In this document: piece by piece, positions 26,165 to 37,780 of the stretch
Layout of the letters: every line of letters starts with the position of its first letter
Numbering within the stretch: the stretch's first letter is position 1
Source of the DNA: Steromphala cineraria
Lineage: Eukaryota > Mollusca > Gastropoda > Trochida > Trochidae
Direction of reading: 5' to 3'
Length of the DNA: 64,000 nt
Assembly (NCBI GenBank): GCA_916613615.1
Contig: OU744725.1
Location: 7,484,708 to 7,548,707 of the forward strand
Made by a program: the position numbers and the translations under genes
The notes under the pieces: generated by a model
What the model saw: the letters and a program-made list of their open reading frames with translations, nothing else
Told to the model about the DNA's origin: nothing
The model's database searches: none

Positions 26165-26436
26165 GCGATGCAGTCGTCAATGGTAACTCATGGAATGTGT
26201 TAAGATCTGAGGACATTGCACCAATGTACACATCTTCGTTGAGAGAAGTATGTCGTCAGGGGATATACATTATTGACAAAGTTCACGTTTATGGTTTAAT
26301 GATTCCAGATACATACAGCAATCTCCTTTTTATAAGTGACACCAAGTATGATCAGATACAAGATAATAAAACATTACATATTATACATGCCAAACTTAAC
26401 CAGTACTGTCATCTTATCAAAAAGGCTGTTGGATGA
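26165..26436 (+). CDS. Exon-like open frame, unknown protein
   Basis: A pyrimidine-containing acceptor (TCTCTTGGTTCACAG) precedes an open frame that starts GDAVVNGNSWNVLRSEDIAPM and runs 90 codons to TGA with balanced amino-acid composition. The frame is also open upstream to 26074 but becomes Asn-rich and less protein-like there, which argues for an exon edge at 26165. No upstream exon, no close polyadenylation signal and no recognisable family were found, so it could be a last exon, a retroposed fragment or chance. Confidence 0.28.
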
Positions 26437-26821
26437 AAGTATCATTTTGAAGCTTATGGACGTCGTATAGTGACTATGGAGATGTTTGAAATCGCGATTA
26501 TGATCGAAAACCGGTCAATCACTCAAAACGTAATATTGGAAACTTATATGAAGCAGTCAGAATGACAGTTTCCAGTTGATGATTTTAAAAGGTTATATAA
26601 CTAGTGTTTATGTAAAATGGACGTCTGAATTTGACTTCCGTGGATATACATGACTAATTCAAGAATTTCGTTCAAACAAGTATTCATCATAAAATTGCCA
26701 TGCATTTGGGGAATGAATATGCGAGTTATTTTAAATTTATATAGTCAATAAATGACATATGAGTTCGTATCAAACAAAATGATATGTGACGAAAATCACG
26801 GAGTGGCTCATTAATTTTTAA

Positions 26822-26993
26822 TGCTGAGGAATAAATGGATAACAACTTTTTTGTTCATTGTATGCGACGTTTAGACACAGATTCTTGTGTCGTTCTCAAG
26901 CAGAGAAGTTGTCATCAGAGAACGACACAAGAATATGTGTCGAAACGTCGCATACAATGAACAAAGAAGTTGTCATCCATATATTCCTCAGCA
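26822..26993. mobile_element. Fold-back element, family F, copy 1
   Basis: Arms of 76 bases (26822-26897 and 26918-26993) pair almost completely and contain GCGACGTTT.GACACAGA. The loop is 20 bases. The same element, in reverse orientation and including about 33 flanking bases (CATTATTGTCATTCCAACTT...), occurs at 58.36-58.53 kb. Confidence 0.8.
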
Positions 26994-29035
26994 TTATTGT
27001 CATTCCAACTTCTAAAATGCCTCTCAAAGAAGTCATTAATTTCTGTTTACCTTTGGTAGCATTTCCTGATCATGTTGAATATCACTTATTCGTCAGTCAG
27101 TCGTGTGTTCTTAATTGTTATTGATTAACCTTTGATGTATTTTTTAATATAAAAAATACAAAACAAAAAAACTCTTGATGTAATAATGCTAGTTTAACTG
27201 ATCACTTTCAATAGTTCCCTACTCGCAGACAAGTGGTAATCAAATTCTGATCTCTGATTCCTGAAAAGTAAATCTTAATCTTTGACGAACAATACTCTGG
27301 CTCCTCGTCCATAACAGTTTCAATGGTGAAAATCAATGTAAATGTCAGTTTTAAGTCTATATTGCTTCACTATATGCTTCAATGTGTGTTAAGTAGTACA
27401 GAAAAGGTTTATCTTATTTTGATGAGATTGTGTAAGGGTTAGTCTCCCGCATGGGAAATGCTTCCTCAATGGAACTAACAGTGATCATTGAGTGCTTACG
27501 ATAACATGTTTGGTTCGTACACATGGAACGTGCACATGGTAAATTTATAACGTTGATATTTGCCACAGATTAGTGAAATGACTCTCATCTACAAATTTGA
27601 CCAAGGAATACTTAAATGATGAATTAAAATAAATAAATTTATGTAGTCATCTAGTCACCAAGTTTACCTGGTCACTTTTCTCACACAACCTACTTTGAAA
27701 TTTGAAAAACATTTCTACTTATGTCCTACAGAGAAGTGCTAATCGTATACCTTTTCTCGTCTCACCTGATCAAGGTGGTTTTACCTGTGATCACCTGTAA
27801 TCAGCTGGTCGTTCACCCGAGATGGAGACACCGCGTTCCAACACGAACGGTTAACTACTGTGACTAATTTTCTTTGAAGTGTACCAACAGAAGCACTCAC
27901 CATGGGAACTAGGAATATGAATTTCGTCTATCACTGGAAAGTATTTTGCCTTAGCTTGCGAAATAAACTGACTTTAAAAAATCATGACTCAATTGTTTAT
28001 GTACTATGCACGGAAGATGAAATAATTTGTCTCAACCAAAGTTTTACGAGATAAGTTAAGATAAAATATAGCAATGTTATGTTCTACCATATTGGCGTGT
28101 GTTTCTAGATAGCGTGAACACACTATGCTCCGAATTCACCATAATATTTTATCTTTGACAGACCTGAGAACAGTTATTAATTCTTGGCTCAAGAACAGAT
28201 CTGAATTTGTTTTTCTTTGTTAACAAAATTCTTGCTCATAAGGAATAACATGAGGAAAGATGACATTGAAGTGGTTGTTTACTGAAGGAACTGCACCTCC
28301 AATTAAACTGCAAATATAGTTCACAGTGCTAGTTTTGGTGAACAAGCACTAAACAAGGCAACACAAGAATATGTCCAGTTCATTTCAGACGCTAGTTCTA
28401 GAGTGTAGGTGGAAACCTTTGCTAACAGTTCCTTTAGTGTACAGGTACCAATGTTGGGACACAGACAATCAGATATAGGCTACTGTTGGACAAGCAGGCG
28501 GTTATAACGCTTTTACACGCAAAGCAAATAAAGGAAATTGATATTGTATTTATTTATACACAAAAGGTACTTTGTTCTGCACCTTGTTTTTGAAAGGGCA
28601 CTTAATGATTTTTACCCTTGAAAACGCTTTTAAAAAATTGAACATTTGTAAAATATTTGTATATGTATGTAAACCTTATTTATTGTGTCCTTCGTTGAGC
28701 TCAGGTAAATTTGAATATGATTAGTAATACTTATCTATGATATATCCCTTGGACAGAGGACTGGAACCAATGTACAAGTGAATTATCATATTATGGACAT
28801 TTATTCCGCTTGCTTGGGAAAACAAGCACCATTATTTCACCTGTTTGTCTTCATCTCGTTGTTTTGTCTTTAATGATATACACTGAAGTAAATCAAAGTA
28901 GAACCATGTGACAATTTACATTGAAAATTCAGGTTAAGTTAGGTATATGTTACGTAGTTCTTGCATGCGAAAAACGAAATTGGTAAAGCATGTAAATATT
29001 CGAAATTGGTCAGTTGTACATGTATGTAGTTGTCA
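26994..29035. other. Intergenic, nothing recognised
   Basis: No supported exons or repeats seen, apart from the flank shared with 58.36-58.39 kb just after 26993. Confidence 0.4.
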
Positions 29036-29830
29036 TGTACATAGAAACATCTTTACCGTCACGTTAACGTATGGAGTGACAGCTCCACGCAGCGCCAGAC
29101 AGTGTACGGAGTCTTTACAACGTTACAAGGATCACCCGTGCCGCTTCCGCCCGTTTCAAACATGACGTGCTGGAAAAGTAAACAAAAAGACTTGGGAATG
29201 TGGCTCGCTCTGAAAGCAATTCATGGAGGGGAGATAGGAATAGTGCTAACAATGTAAGAAGATCTAGGTTCAGAAGGGGCGACCCTTGCTCCGAGGGGTA
29301 AGGTTTCACCCCCCAGACGAATTATCAGGCTGCGGATGAATACATCGCTCGCAATAGGGCGGCGAGGAGCGAGCTCCTTACAGCGATTGTTCCCAAGTTT
29401 GTCCGCTGTCACCTCACTGTCCAGCCCTGTTTGAAGCTGTAAGGAGTTGCTTTAGCAGGATAGTGACGTTAGAAGAATATACAGCGGAACACGGGGACAG
29501 GAGGTTTCGAATGACATCGGCGGCGGAGGTTGTAGATAACATTAGCAGCCACTTTGTACAATAGAGGGGGATTAAGTGGTCTGATGGCAGAGGTCAGATA
29601 ATCTCGTGTCTGGGTCACTGGTCTCGTTATACCTTCAGCTGACCTTGGACCCAACAAAGAGTCCCCAAGTCCCACATTCTTGTAGACGCTCACTGTTCAA
29701 CCATGGACACAGAACAACCAGTTGCGTCCCCTGATACAATACCTTTATTTCTCTTTCCAGAAAAAGCCAGTCTGAAAACTCCAAAACTCCAATGATGCTC
29801 CCTGAACTGAGATATATCAACTTCGTGTTT
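29036..29830. promoter_or_regulatory. GC-richer block, candidate regulatory or untranslated-exon DNA
   Basis: Base composition rises sharply over about 800 bases, with several CpGs (GGCGGCGAGG, ATCGGCGGCGGAGG). Frames on both strands are broken by stops and no coherent splice chain was found. A frame ending CTESLQRYKDHPC near 29.1 kb has two cysteines but stops without a donor. Promoter, enhancer or non-coding exon are all possible. Confidence 0.3.
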
Positions 29831-31990
29831 CTCTAGTCGGGTCCATTTCAGAATGTGGCTCCAAAATATCTTTAACTTCCAGTCATCCTTCTTTTAAAGA
29901 AAGTACTTATTCCCAACTGTTTAAAGGCAAAACAAATTATTTTAAAGAATTTAAAAATCACATCAGTCTCAAACTCCAGCGAGTGTTTGTTGGAGATTAA
30001 CTAGAAGGCACAACACACCATACCTATTTCTTTCTGACAGTACAACTAATCCTTTGGGGGGTTCACGCGATGGTTTTAGCAGAATCAACATCGAGATGTA
30101 GATTTCACTTTAATCAAGAATGTTATCATTAATATTCTCCAATTATACCATGGTTCATTTAAAACTTACAGCAACATTTTGTTAAAGAAGAACCTGATTC
30201 TTTACAAATTACACAGGGATATTTTTGAGTATATATGTTTCATATACCAATACATTCCCAACAAAATTGACAATTTAACAATGTGAATATCTTTATAAGA
30301 ACAAAAACATTAAGATTACATTAAAATCATTGTCTTAGAATCGTACATTCCACAGGTTTTGACTATTTGAATGCAGCGACAATTAACAAGAAAATGAACA
30401 TTAATTACTTTGTGATATGGTTAATTGACAAAATCTAGTATTGCCATTTAATACCATTTCGTTGAACATCACCTTATCTGTAAAACAAACCATTTTAACA
30501 CTCAATATTATTAAGTTCTTTTTATTTCTCGTGGATACTGTGAATAAATTCTAATAAAACAATAACAATATCAAAAACAGAAAGAAACCTCTAACAATTG
30601 GTTATTTCAATTCAATGCAGATCTAGAAGTGCTATTTGAGAGGTGATGTTGAGGACACGACAGGACTTCAGTCTGGTGTTAGACTAGGATACCCTTGGAG
30701 GACTCATCATCATTTAGTTCTATCAAGCTGACAGTGCACAAAAATAATAGTTACATTTTAAATGAGATGTTATGACTCGTGGGCGTACGTTAAAGCGGAA
30801 ACGGTATTAAGTTTAAAAATAAAATGCCAAGGAAAACACCGCGTGCATTAATTAACACGCTCAACATATCAATCAAGTAAGGCTTTAACAAGACCGAGTT
30901 CATTGAAGTTGTGTTTCAAAGTTAACTCAATGTCATCCACCAGGTACCGATTCTCGTATATCCGGTTTTCATTCACAAGTTTGACAAGCCGACGGAAGCT
31001 GGACGTCTTACCTTTACAACTATTCCATTCAAGAAATGGCATAACATGAATTTCGACACATGTGATAGTTTTACTACGCCGATTCATGTCTTTTCGCAGG
31101 TGGCGCATAAACTTTATGGCATTTTATATGAAAGATGCGTTTTGTTCTCGATTTTACAAGGTTACTTATGAATGACATAAAGCTGTCAAGTATGTGCAAA
31201 TTATATCTATATTGGTAGATGTACGCTTATATCTTATATGAGGGGGTGTATGTTAGGAGAGTATAAATTATTTTAAGATTTTAATAAGTTTGTTATGAAA
31301 CATGTTATTTTAAAATTTAATTTGAACTAAAAGTTCCTTCATTTGGTCACCTTTCTTTATCTTCATTAAACTAAAAAAATGTTTTAAGCGAGAGAAAAAA
31401 ATCCAATTGGAATGAGGTTTCAATGACACTGAAAGCATTATATATTTGTATATCATCATTTCATTGTATCCTTCTTTTAAGCTCTTACAGCTGCGAAACC
31501 TCTCCATATACATACGAATAACGTAATAAAAGTTATAAAAATGACAACGAGTGTTGGACCTTCAACGTAACCTCCATTCCTACCTAAACTGAGTTATGTT
31601 TATTAATAAGACAAAATATGATAAAGTGTAATTGCTATGATCTCGTGACTTATTGATAGGACTAGAATATCGTTGAAGTCAAATATCGTTTAACACTATG
31701 GTTGCATACATACACGAACCTCCATGACCCAGTTCGATCCCTTTGTTCTAATCTTATAATTCAGACAGTGTAAGCCACTTCCTTACCATCTTATAGAGCT
31801 TATGTACAAGCAGTATCTGCTTGCCTACAAATATTTCTTTACGAAACAGAATATTTCAAGTTGACATGATCGTGAAACCACCCCGCCTTACTACATTGAA
31901 ACACTTGTAAGTTTGTGTATCAGATACAGAAATCATTGACCCGTGACGGGACTGGGGAGTATGCGGTCATGGGAAGGAAAACTGACCCGA
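29831..31990. other. Intergenic, nothing firmly recognised
   Basis: A minus-strand frame of 79 codons at 31108-30869 has a reasonable composition but an in-frame stop shortly upstream and no homology; listed here only as a location. Confidence 0.35.
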
Positions 31991-31998
31991 GATAGCCT

Positions 31999-32420
31999 CC
32001 ACACATGCAACCCTCAACCTTGTATACAGTCCTCCCCTCACATGCAACCTCCTTCCCCTAATACAATCTGTCTAACAGCCCCCGAAACGAAATATCTCTA
32101 TAGACCCACGGATGTCTATATTATTGTAACAGGTGTAGACCACCAGCTACTGTGCGCTCCGTTCTCTTTAAATAATTAAAAGTTGCATTTTAACTAAATT
32201 TTCATTTCAGAAACTAAAATTTACTTACCTATCATGCAACCATCACTCTTATAATTGAATCCCAACCCTTACCATTTACCCCCTCCCCCTGTTATCATTC
32301 AACTTCCACCTTAGCATTGAATCCTCACACCTATTATGCAATCCCCATTCCTGCCATTTAGCCGCTACTCCATAATACAATCCTCACTAGTATTTGATGC
32401 AACCCCACACCTGAAGGCCT
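31999..32420. repeat. Degenerate pyrimidine-rich minisatellite
   Basis: Recurring YATGCAACC/ATGCAATCC, CCTTACCATT and TCATTGAATCC-type blocks, each about 25-35 bases, occur in 31999-32070 and 32235-32420, separated by about 160 bases of ordinary DNA. Confidence 0.5.
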
Positions 32421-33374
32421 AACATTCACCTCTCGCCAAAACAAAATAATATTTTTGTCAATCGCCTTCATCAGATGGAACCGGTCACATGTCCGGCTAC
32501 GCCATTCAAGATAAAACTCCACTCTCCGCTCTGTCGTAAAGACTCTAGCGGTATGTTGCATTTAATTCAGCACTAACAGCCTAATGGTCGAGTTTATGAA
32601 TGAAATTATATTCGTGACGACGGTTATTTCCCGTTTTTTATGAGAATCACAGCTGTTTGAATTTCATAATGGCCTCTTGTCAGAGCAAGTTGTTTTGAGT
32701 ATTAACAGCTTTGAAGAGAGTTCAAATTGGCTCATTTTCATTAACAATGTACCGGAACTTTATTAAATTCTCGGATTTCGTAATGAAGCCATTTAGTAAC
32801 TTTCTCTATTTTGTTCAACACTGCTTTTGAGGAGTTTTCCCACAATTTAGCAACATCAATAACGTAGATGACAGCTGATACATGAATGAAAGGTTGGTTG
32901 GTTCTTTGCAATGTTCAGTGCTCTGATCTCGGACGACTTTCGTCTATTCTCTTATAGCAGTTTACATGAATTTGTTATTTGTAATAGACATGTTTTGTAT
33001 ATGCTTTAGCTTTATAGCTGCCTGTTTTACACGTAGGGAAATCATGTTGTTGTACTTATACGTCAAACTACATTAAGATACATATAAATATAAAATGAAT
33101 ATCATTTGAGGTATAAAGGTGTGTTCGTTTGTGGACCTACAATCACAACACTTTGCATGAATTTAAGAACTAAATAAGAGTCTTCTAAACTTCATGGAAA
33201 TGTGTTGTTTTGTTTTTCTAAACGCGTTAGGTGACTTAATTACTTCCACATCATGTCTTATCTGCTATTAACAATGAAAGCTGTCTTATCACTGTTAATC
33301 CATACCAGAAACAAATTAAGCCACGTTTATTTTCGTTCATGCTGGATACCTGAGAAATGACTTTTTCCCTAGAC
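32421..33374. other. Intergenic, nothing recognised
   Basis: No supported genes or repeats seen. Confidence 0.4.
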
Positions 33375-33806
33375 TTAAAGGGACCACTCGAGCGGGGTAT
33401 TTTTTTGTGAAAACGAAATTTAGATGGACTTTCCTGTTTAGAATCATATATGATTTTTACATGAGAATTTCACACTTAATTTCAAAATTGTTTGTGATGT
33501 TAGCATTTCAGTCGTTCAAGATTAATTATTTTGCCAAAGAATAAAATGAATGGGTCAAAATATATAAACATCGTGAAATGAAGCCAATCATCGAAGCTAC
33601 GATCGTGGAATGCATTATAACGACAAAGTGCTGTCGCACTGATAACTTTTATCATGAATTATTTGTAAATATGCTCCTCATTTATCAGTCAAGTATTTAT
33701 TTATTTCTTATGTTAAAGATTTAACACAATACAGCACATTTGTTTTATCGCAATGCTAACGTTTCAAAATGGCGGACGAAACGCGATCGAGTGGTGTCGA
33801 CCGTAA
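33375..33806 (+). mobile_element. TTAA-type MITE, family T2, copy 2
   Basis: Begins TTAAAGGGACCACTCGAGCGG. It aligns in reverse with 12626-12958 over most of its length, including TTTCAAAATGGCGGACGAAA against the related string in copy 1. The right end (GATCGAGTGGTGTC) is decayed and lacks a clean TTAA. Confidence 0.7.
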
Positions 33807-33978
33807 GAGGGTAACATTGCAAATGCTGGAAAGATAAATCTCACCGGAACATTCTGCAATATTGAATTGAAGAACGTACTATTATGAAAATAGTAACAGA
33901 AATTCGAAAATTTCAAGCCGTGTAATGAAACTATTTCAAACCAATGACACACAAACGAGTCCCCATTCATATTCGTAA

Positions 33979-34105
33979 TGACGTCATCGATCCTAAGACG
34001 GGAAACGTATTGCGCATGTGCAACAGACAGTGGTCAAGAAATGACACGTCTATAAATCCTCATTATTCAGCGATTTCGCCATAGTCGAGACGCTCTTCAA
34101 GTCAT
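33979..34105 (+). promoter_or_regulatory. Candidate RNA polymerase II promoter with first exon
   Basis: In order: a full CRE, TGACGTCA (33979-33986); an NRF1-like TTGCGCATGTGCAA (34010-34023); and a TATA box TATAAAT (34051-34057). About 48 bases later, after TCTTCAAGTCAT, there is a consensus donor GTAAGT at 34106. This is the arrangement of a promoter plus short first exon. No downstream exon could be joined to it with confidence. Confidence 0.4.
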
Positions 34106-34106
34106 G

Positions 34107-37100
34107 TAAGTTAATTGATACGCTAAGGTCAGTCAAGATATGCTAAGAACTATTCAAACAGTCGTTTCCGGTATCTCGCCACGGCGCACTGACCTCTGGG
34201 ATATGTATTCACACGGAGCAGCATTTCACGATTATTAAACAGAGTCCTGACGCACGGTTTCAACACGTTTCTTTGACCTAGTTAATACGTTTCTTTGTGT
34301 CATGAAAGGTTACATACACAACGATGATAATATTATTCAGATCATGGTAAAATGTAAGAAGGAGAAACTAGTCCAGGACTTACTTCCTCCGTTGGAAGCA
34401 AATACGATTTAGCAGTTGATAAATCACTTACTTTTATTGAGTAACCTCCTCTGTTCTCATTACATTTTTCTGGAAAAGAAAATTTTGTGTTATTGATTTG
34501 AAACTAGATTTTGAAAATACATTTTTCTAAATCATCGATACACGAAAAATACACTTGATAAAAACATAATCGGCTTACATGATTTAATTAACCCTGACAT
34601 TCTTGTGAAACTAACCCCCCATTGAGGTTATAAGATGTTTAAGGATACATCTACCGTTACAGTGGGACTCTATATTGCCAGATCTCATATCCTAATATCC
34701 TAATATCCTAAAGGTGTGGACCGCTAAGTCTAATATAGCCGAATAACATAATTTGTTAACCCTTATTATTCTAAGAGTAAAGCCGAAATTCTAATAATTT
34801 TGGAACTGTGACAAAGCATAAATCTTAACCTAAAAGCTTCCCATTCCTTTATAAAAACATACGAGATTAACCCTTGTACCGCCTATAACCAGAACCTCAT
34901 GTTCTAACATATTTTCGTCGGGACAGGGTTAAGTTGGTTCTGGATCGTAAATCTATCACATGGTATCAACCCAAACGATACGAGCGTCTCTGTCCCCGAT
35001 TCCTTCTGTACATCTGCAATAAGCATTGCCTTCTGACGAGTGGCAACAGTCAGACTTTTATGAAGATAAATCGTGAATATAATCCCATTAATCCTGTCTC
35101 TTTGTTTATTTTCAATTTCCAACATCTGGTTGCTATCTTCTATACCGTTTATATTTTTTTAATATAAGGATATTCTTCTTTGATTGAGGATTCCATATTC
35201 GTTTGTATATAACGTTCAATTAGGCTGAGTACAAAATGTAACATCATGCACATTGATTCACAAATGTGGTGAATGTTATATTTTTCACTGATGTATTTTG
35301 GTTTGTTTAATATCGTTTTACAATTTGACTTATCGTTAATGCTATATCCTACTAGATACACTCCCTCATTCATATCTAGGGGAAAGCGACACCCATATTA
35401 TTTGTCATGCGATGATTTATAATGCATTTATTTAAATAGGTTGTGATGCATCAATTAGTAAGTGTATTTCACTTTCATACTGCGCGTTAATAGCAGGTAA
35501 ATCATTTTAAGACAACAACATTTTAGCTTACGATATGGCATTCCTACTGAAATTAATAATTTCAAATCGGGAATTACGCGGATGAGCACATGAACAACTA
35601 TTGATTTTATACTGATAATTTGAATGAAAGCAATTGTTGAACCAGTATTCACAACAAACCCATTACACCAAACACTCATAGATCAAGTGGTCTTTTACCA
35701 ACATGGCAACATTGATAAACAATGCAGTGTAATGAAGCGGAAGATGCGCACACACGTACACCAATGTTATTATTAAATTTGAAACCATAGAAGTCAAACT
35801 CATGTTCATTACCAACCAATTTTGTATTAAATTAACAAAAAAAAACCTGCTAATAAAAAAAAGGATGCTGTGCAAAAGAGGTAAATCTGCAGCTCTAGTT
35901 CTGCACACTGATACCGATCATTGCAATTGCTGCACATACAGTATGCAACATATATCCATCAAAATAGAAACTTATTTTGAAAATCATAATATTATTTTCT
36001 TAAACGATTTTAGTTAAACCGGACGTTGCTCAGTGCGGATGCGCACTGTAAGTGTGTCAGTGACGTAAAGCTATAGACAAGTGTTACCAGGGCGTGCAGA
36101 GGGACGATAAGAGAATTCTTTCGTGTCGTATTTAGCCCACTGTGAGCCTGTGAATGGGCTAGCGGCGTACCTACTGAACTACTCTCCCTGGAATGTGAGC
36201 AGAGTCAGCACTTTTTACAGTAAAGCTGATACCTTGAATGAGCTAAGAAAGTTCAGTGTTCATTTCAAACACAGAACTCTCGCTGAGGCGGATGGTGGAA
36301 GATGGGGGCGTTTTGTAAGAGGGTTAACCTAACATATAGTCCCTGAAAAATGCTCATCGCGTATTTCATTATTTTAGTTTTTTATTTGAAATGAAATAAA
36401 AAGGAGTCCTGAACAACTGAAAATTTTCTAGACTTTGAAGTCTCCTTTATTTGGTTTGCTCTAGGGTCTGGATAACAGATTACCTTCCAGTGAGGGTAGA
36501 AGTAGTCTAGAGCCTTTTTCAAGTCTAGAAAATGCGGGCGAGTCTAGTTTCCTGATCATAATACTGAAAAAAATCAGTAGAAGTTGTAAGAAACATGGTC
36601 ATTTTAATGACTTATTTTTACCGATGGACATGGCTTAGTAATCATAATTGAATCATTATCATATCGTAATTCAAAGCGTTAGGAATATTAAGAATATTAA
36701 GCTAAGTTAACTAAAGTATACCATGCAGATCATGTGAATTTTACCAATGGTTTCAACTAAGCAGCAGACACAGTTTTATTAACTTAATATTTAAAATCTA
36801 AATTTACCCCTGAAGACAAAGCCATCAAGATTTTTATCTCTCTATTTCATATTTATCTGACGTTACTCCAATCAACATTTGATAGCATTTCATAACGTAC
36901 ATTTCATTATAAATCAATATTCATCCGATATTTAGATAAGTATCTAACTAGAGAGTTACGTGAACAGGGAACAATAATTATAGAAAATAACTTGGGAAGG
37001 ACGTTGCGAAGTAATATGAACAGCATGATTTTCTGGATTACAACTTCTTTATTGTGAAACAGGACGTTTCGGAGTAAACGCTCACCCTCTGTCCCCTTAT

Positions 37101-37569
37101 TTCAACTCGGTGGTGATATGAATAAAGACTTTGTTATCCCAAACAGTTTGCGGTTCTTATGTTTACCACTTATTAATGCTCTCCAAAGACTATGAATATA
37201 TGACTTGGGACAAGGATACACCGCCGAGGGGCAAAACAAAGGATATCAACTTTTCAAGAGGGTACATATTCAAAATCCTGTGATTAGTGAAATGCGACAA
37301 CAAACCCAAACCCAAACCCAAACAGGCTAATTCGCAAGGGTATGATACTTTTATTGCTATGACTGTTCAAATCGACAAAGGGTCCTAAAGCAGCAATGTA
37401 TTGCAAACTTCAAAAAGTTATAAAATGTAGACATTTTATAAATATAAGATATTATTAAGATAAATAACCTTCATGGAAATCAATTTGTTTAGGCATATTA
37501 ACTGTATGACACTGTTGATCTAAATTTATTTAGATTGCAATAAATCAAATATATATAAGGTAAAGTTCA
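34107..37569. other. Non-coding, no supported gene
   Basis: Contains a 3-copy TATCCTAA run near 34690 and a (CCCAAA)n tract near 37308-37325. Around 37040-37070 ACAACTTCTTTATTGTG...GACGTTTCGG resembles part of fold-back family F. The 69-codon frame at 36123 lacks splice support. Confidence 0.4.
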
Positions 37570-37780
37570 CCCATGTGGTGATTCCATTTCTTACATAAAA
37601 TGAATTAAAGGTGTTCACACAAAAATGGCCGCCAATGGGCTTTATGGGAATGTTTTCTGACTAACGATGATTGGTTTGTGTAATTAGATTTTTGACTATC
37701 AAAATAATTAACGTTCAGTTATCAGTGAACAATTGAAAATATAAACTTTTCTAAAATTAGGCTCTTAAGGGGCACATTTT
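37570..37780 (+). repeat. Diverged relative of MITE family T1
   Basis: Shares GAATTAAAGGTGT.ACACAAAAATGG, GATGATTGGTTTGTGTAAT and GACTATCAAAATAAT... with the interior of 8659-9013. It ends near CTTAAGGGGCAC, a decayed TTAA end; the left end is lost. Confidence 0.6.

Noticed and set aside
29038..29165. Possible third paralogue exon (CTESLQRYKDHPC)
   Set aside because: Stops before any donor, lacks the CSA and YxxC motifs, and phases do not match the paralogue pair.
37300..37325. Telomere-like repeat
   Set aside because: CCCAAA units, three copies only; not TTAGGG, and surrounded by ordinary DNA.
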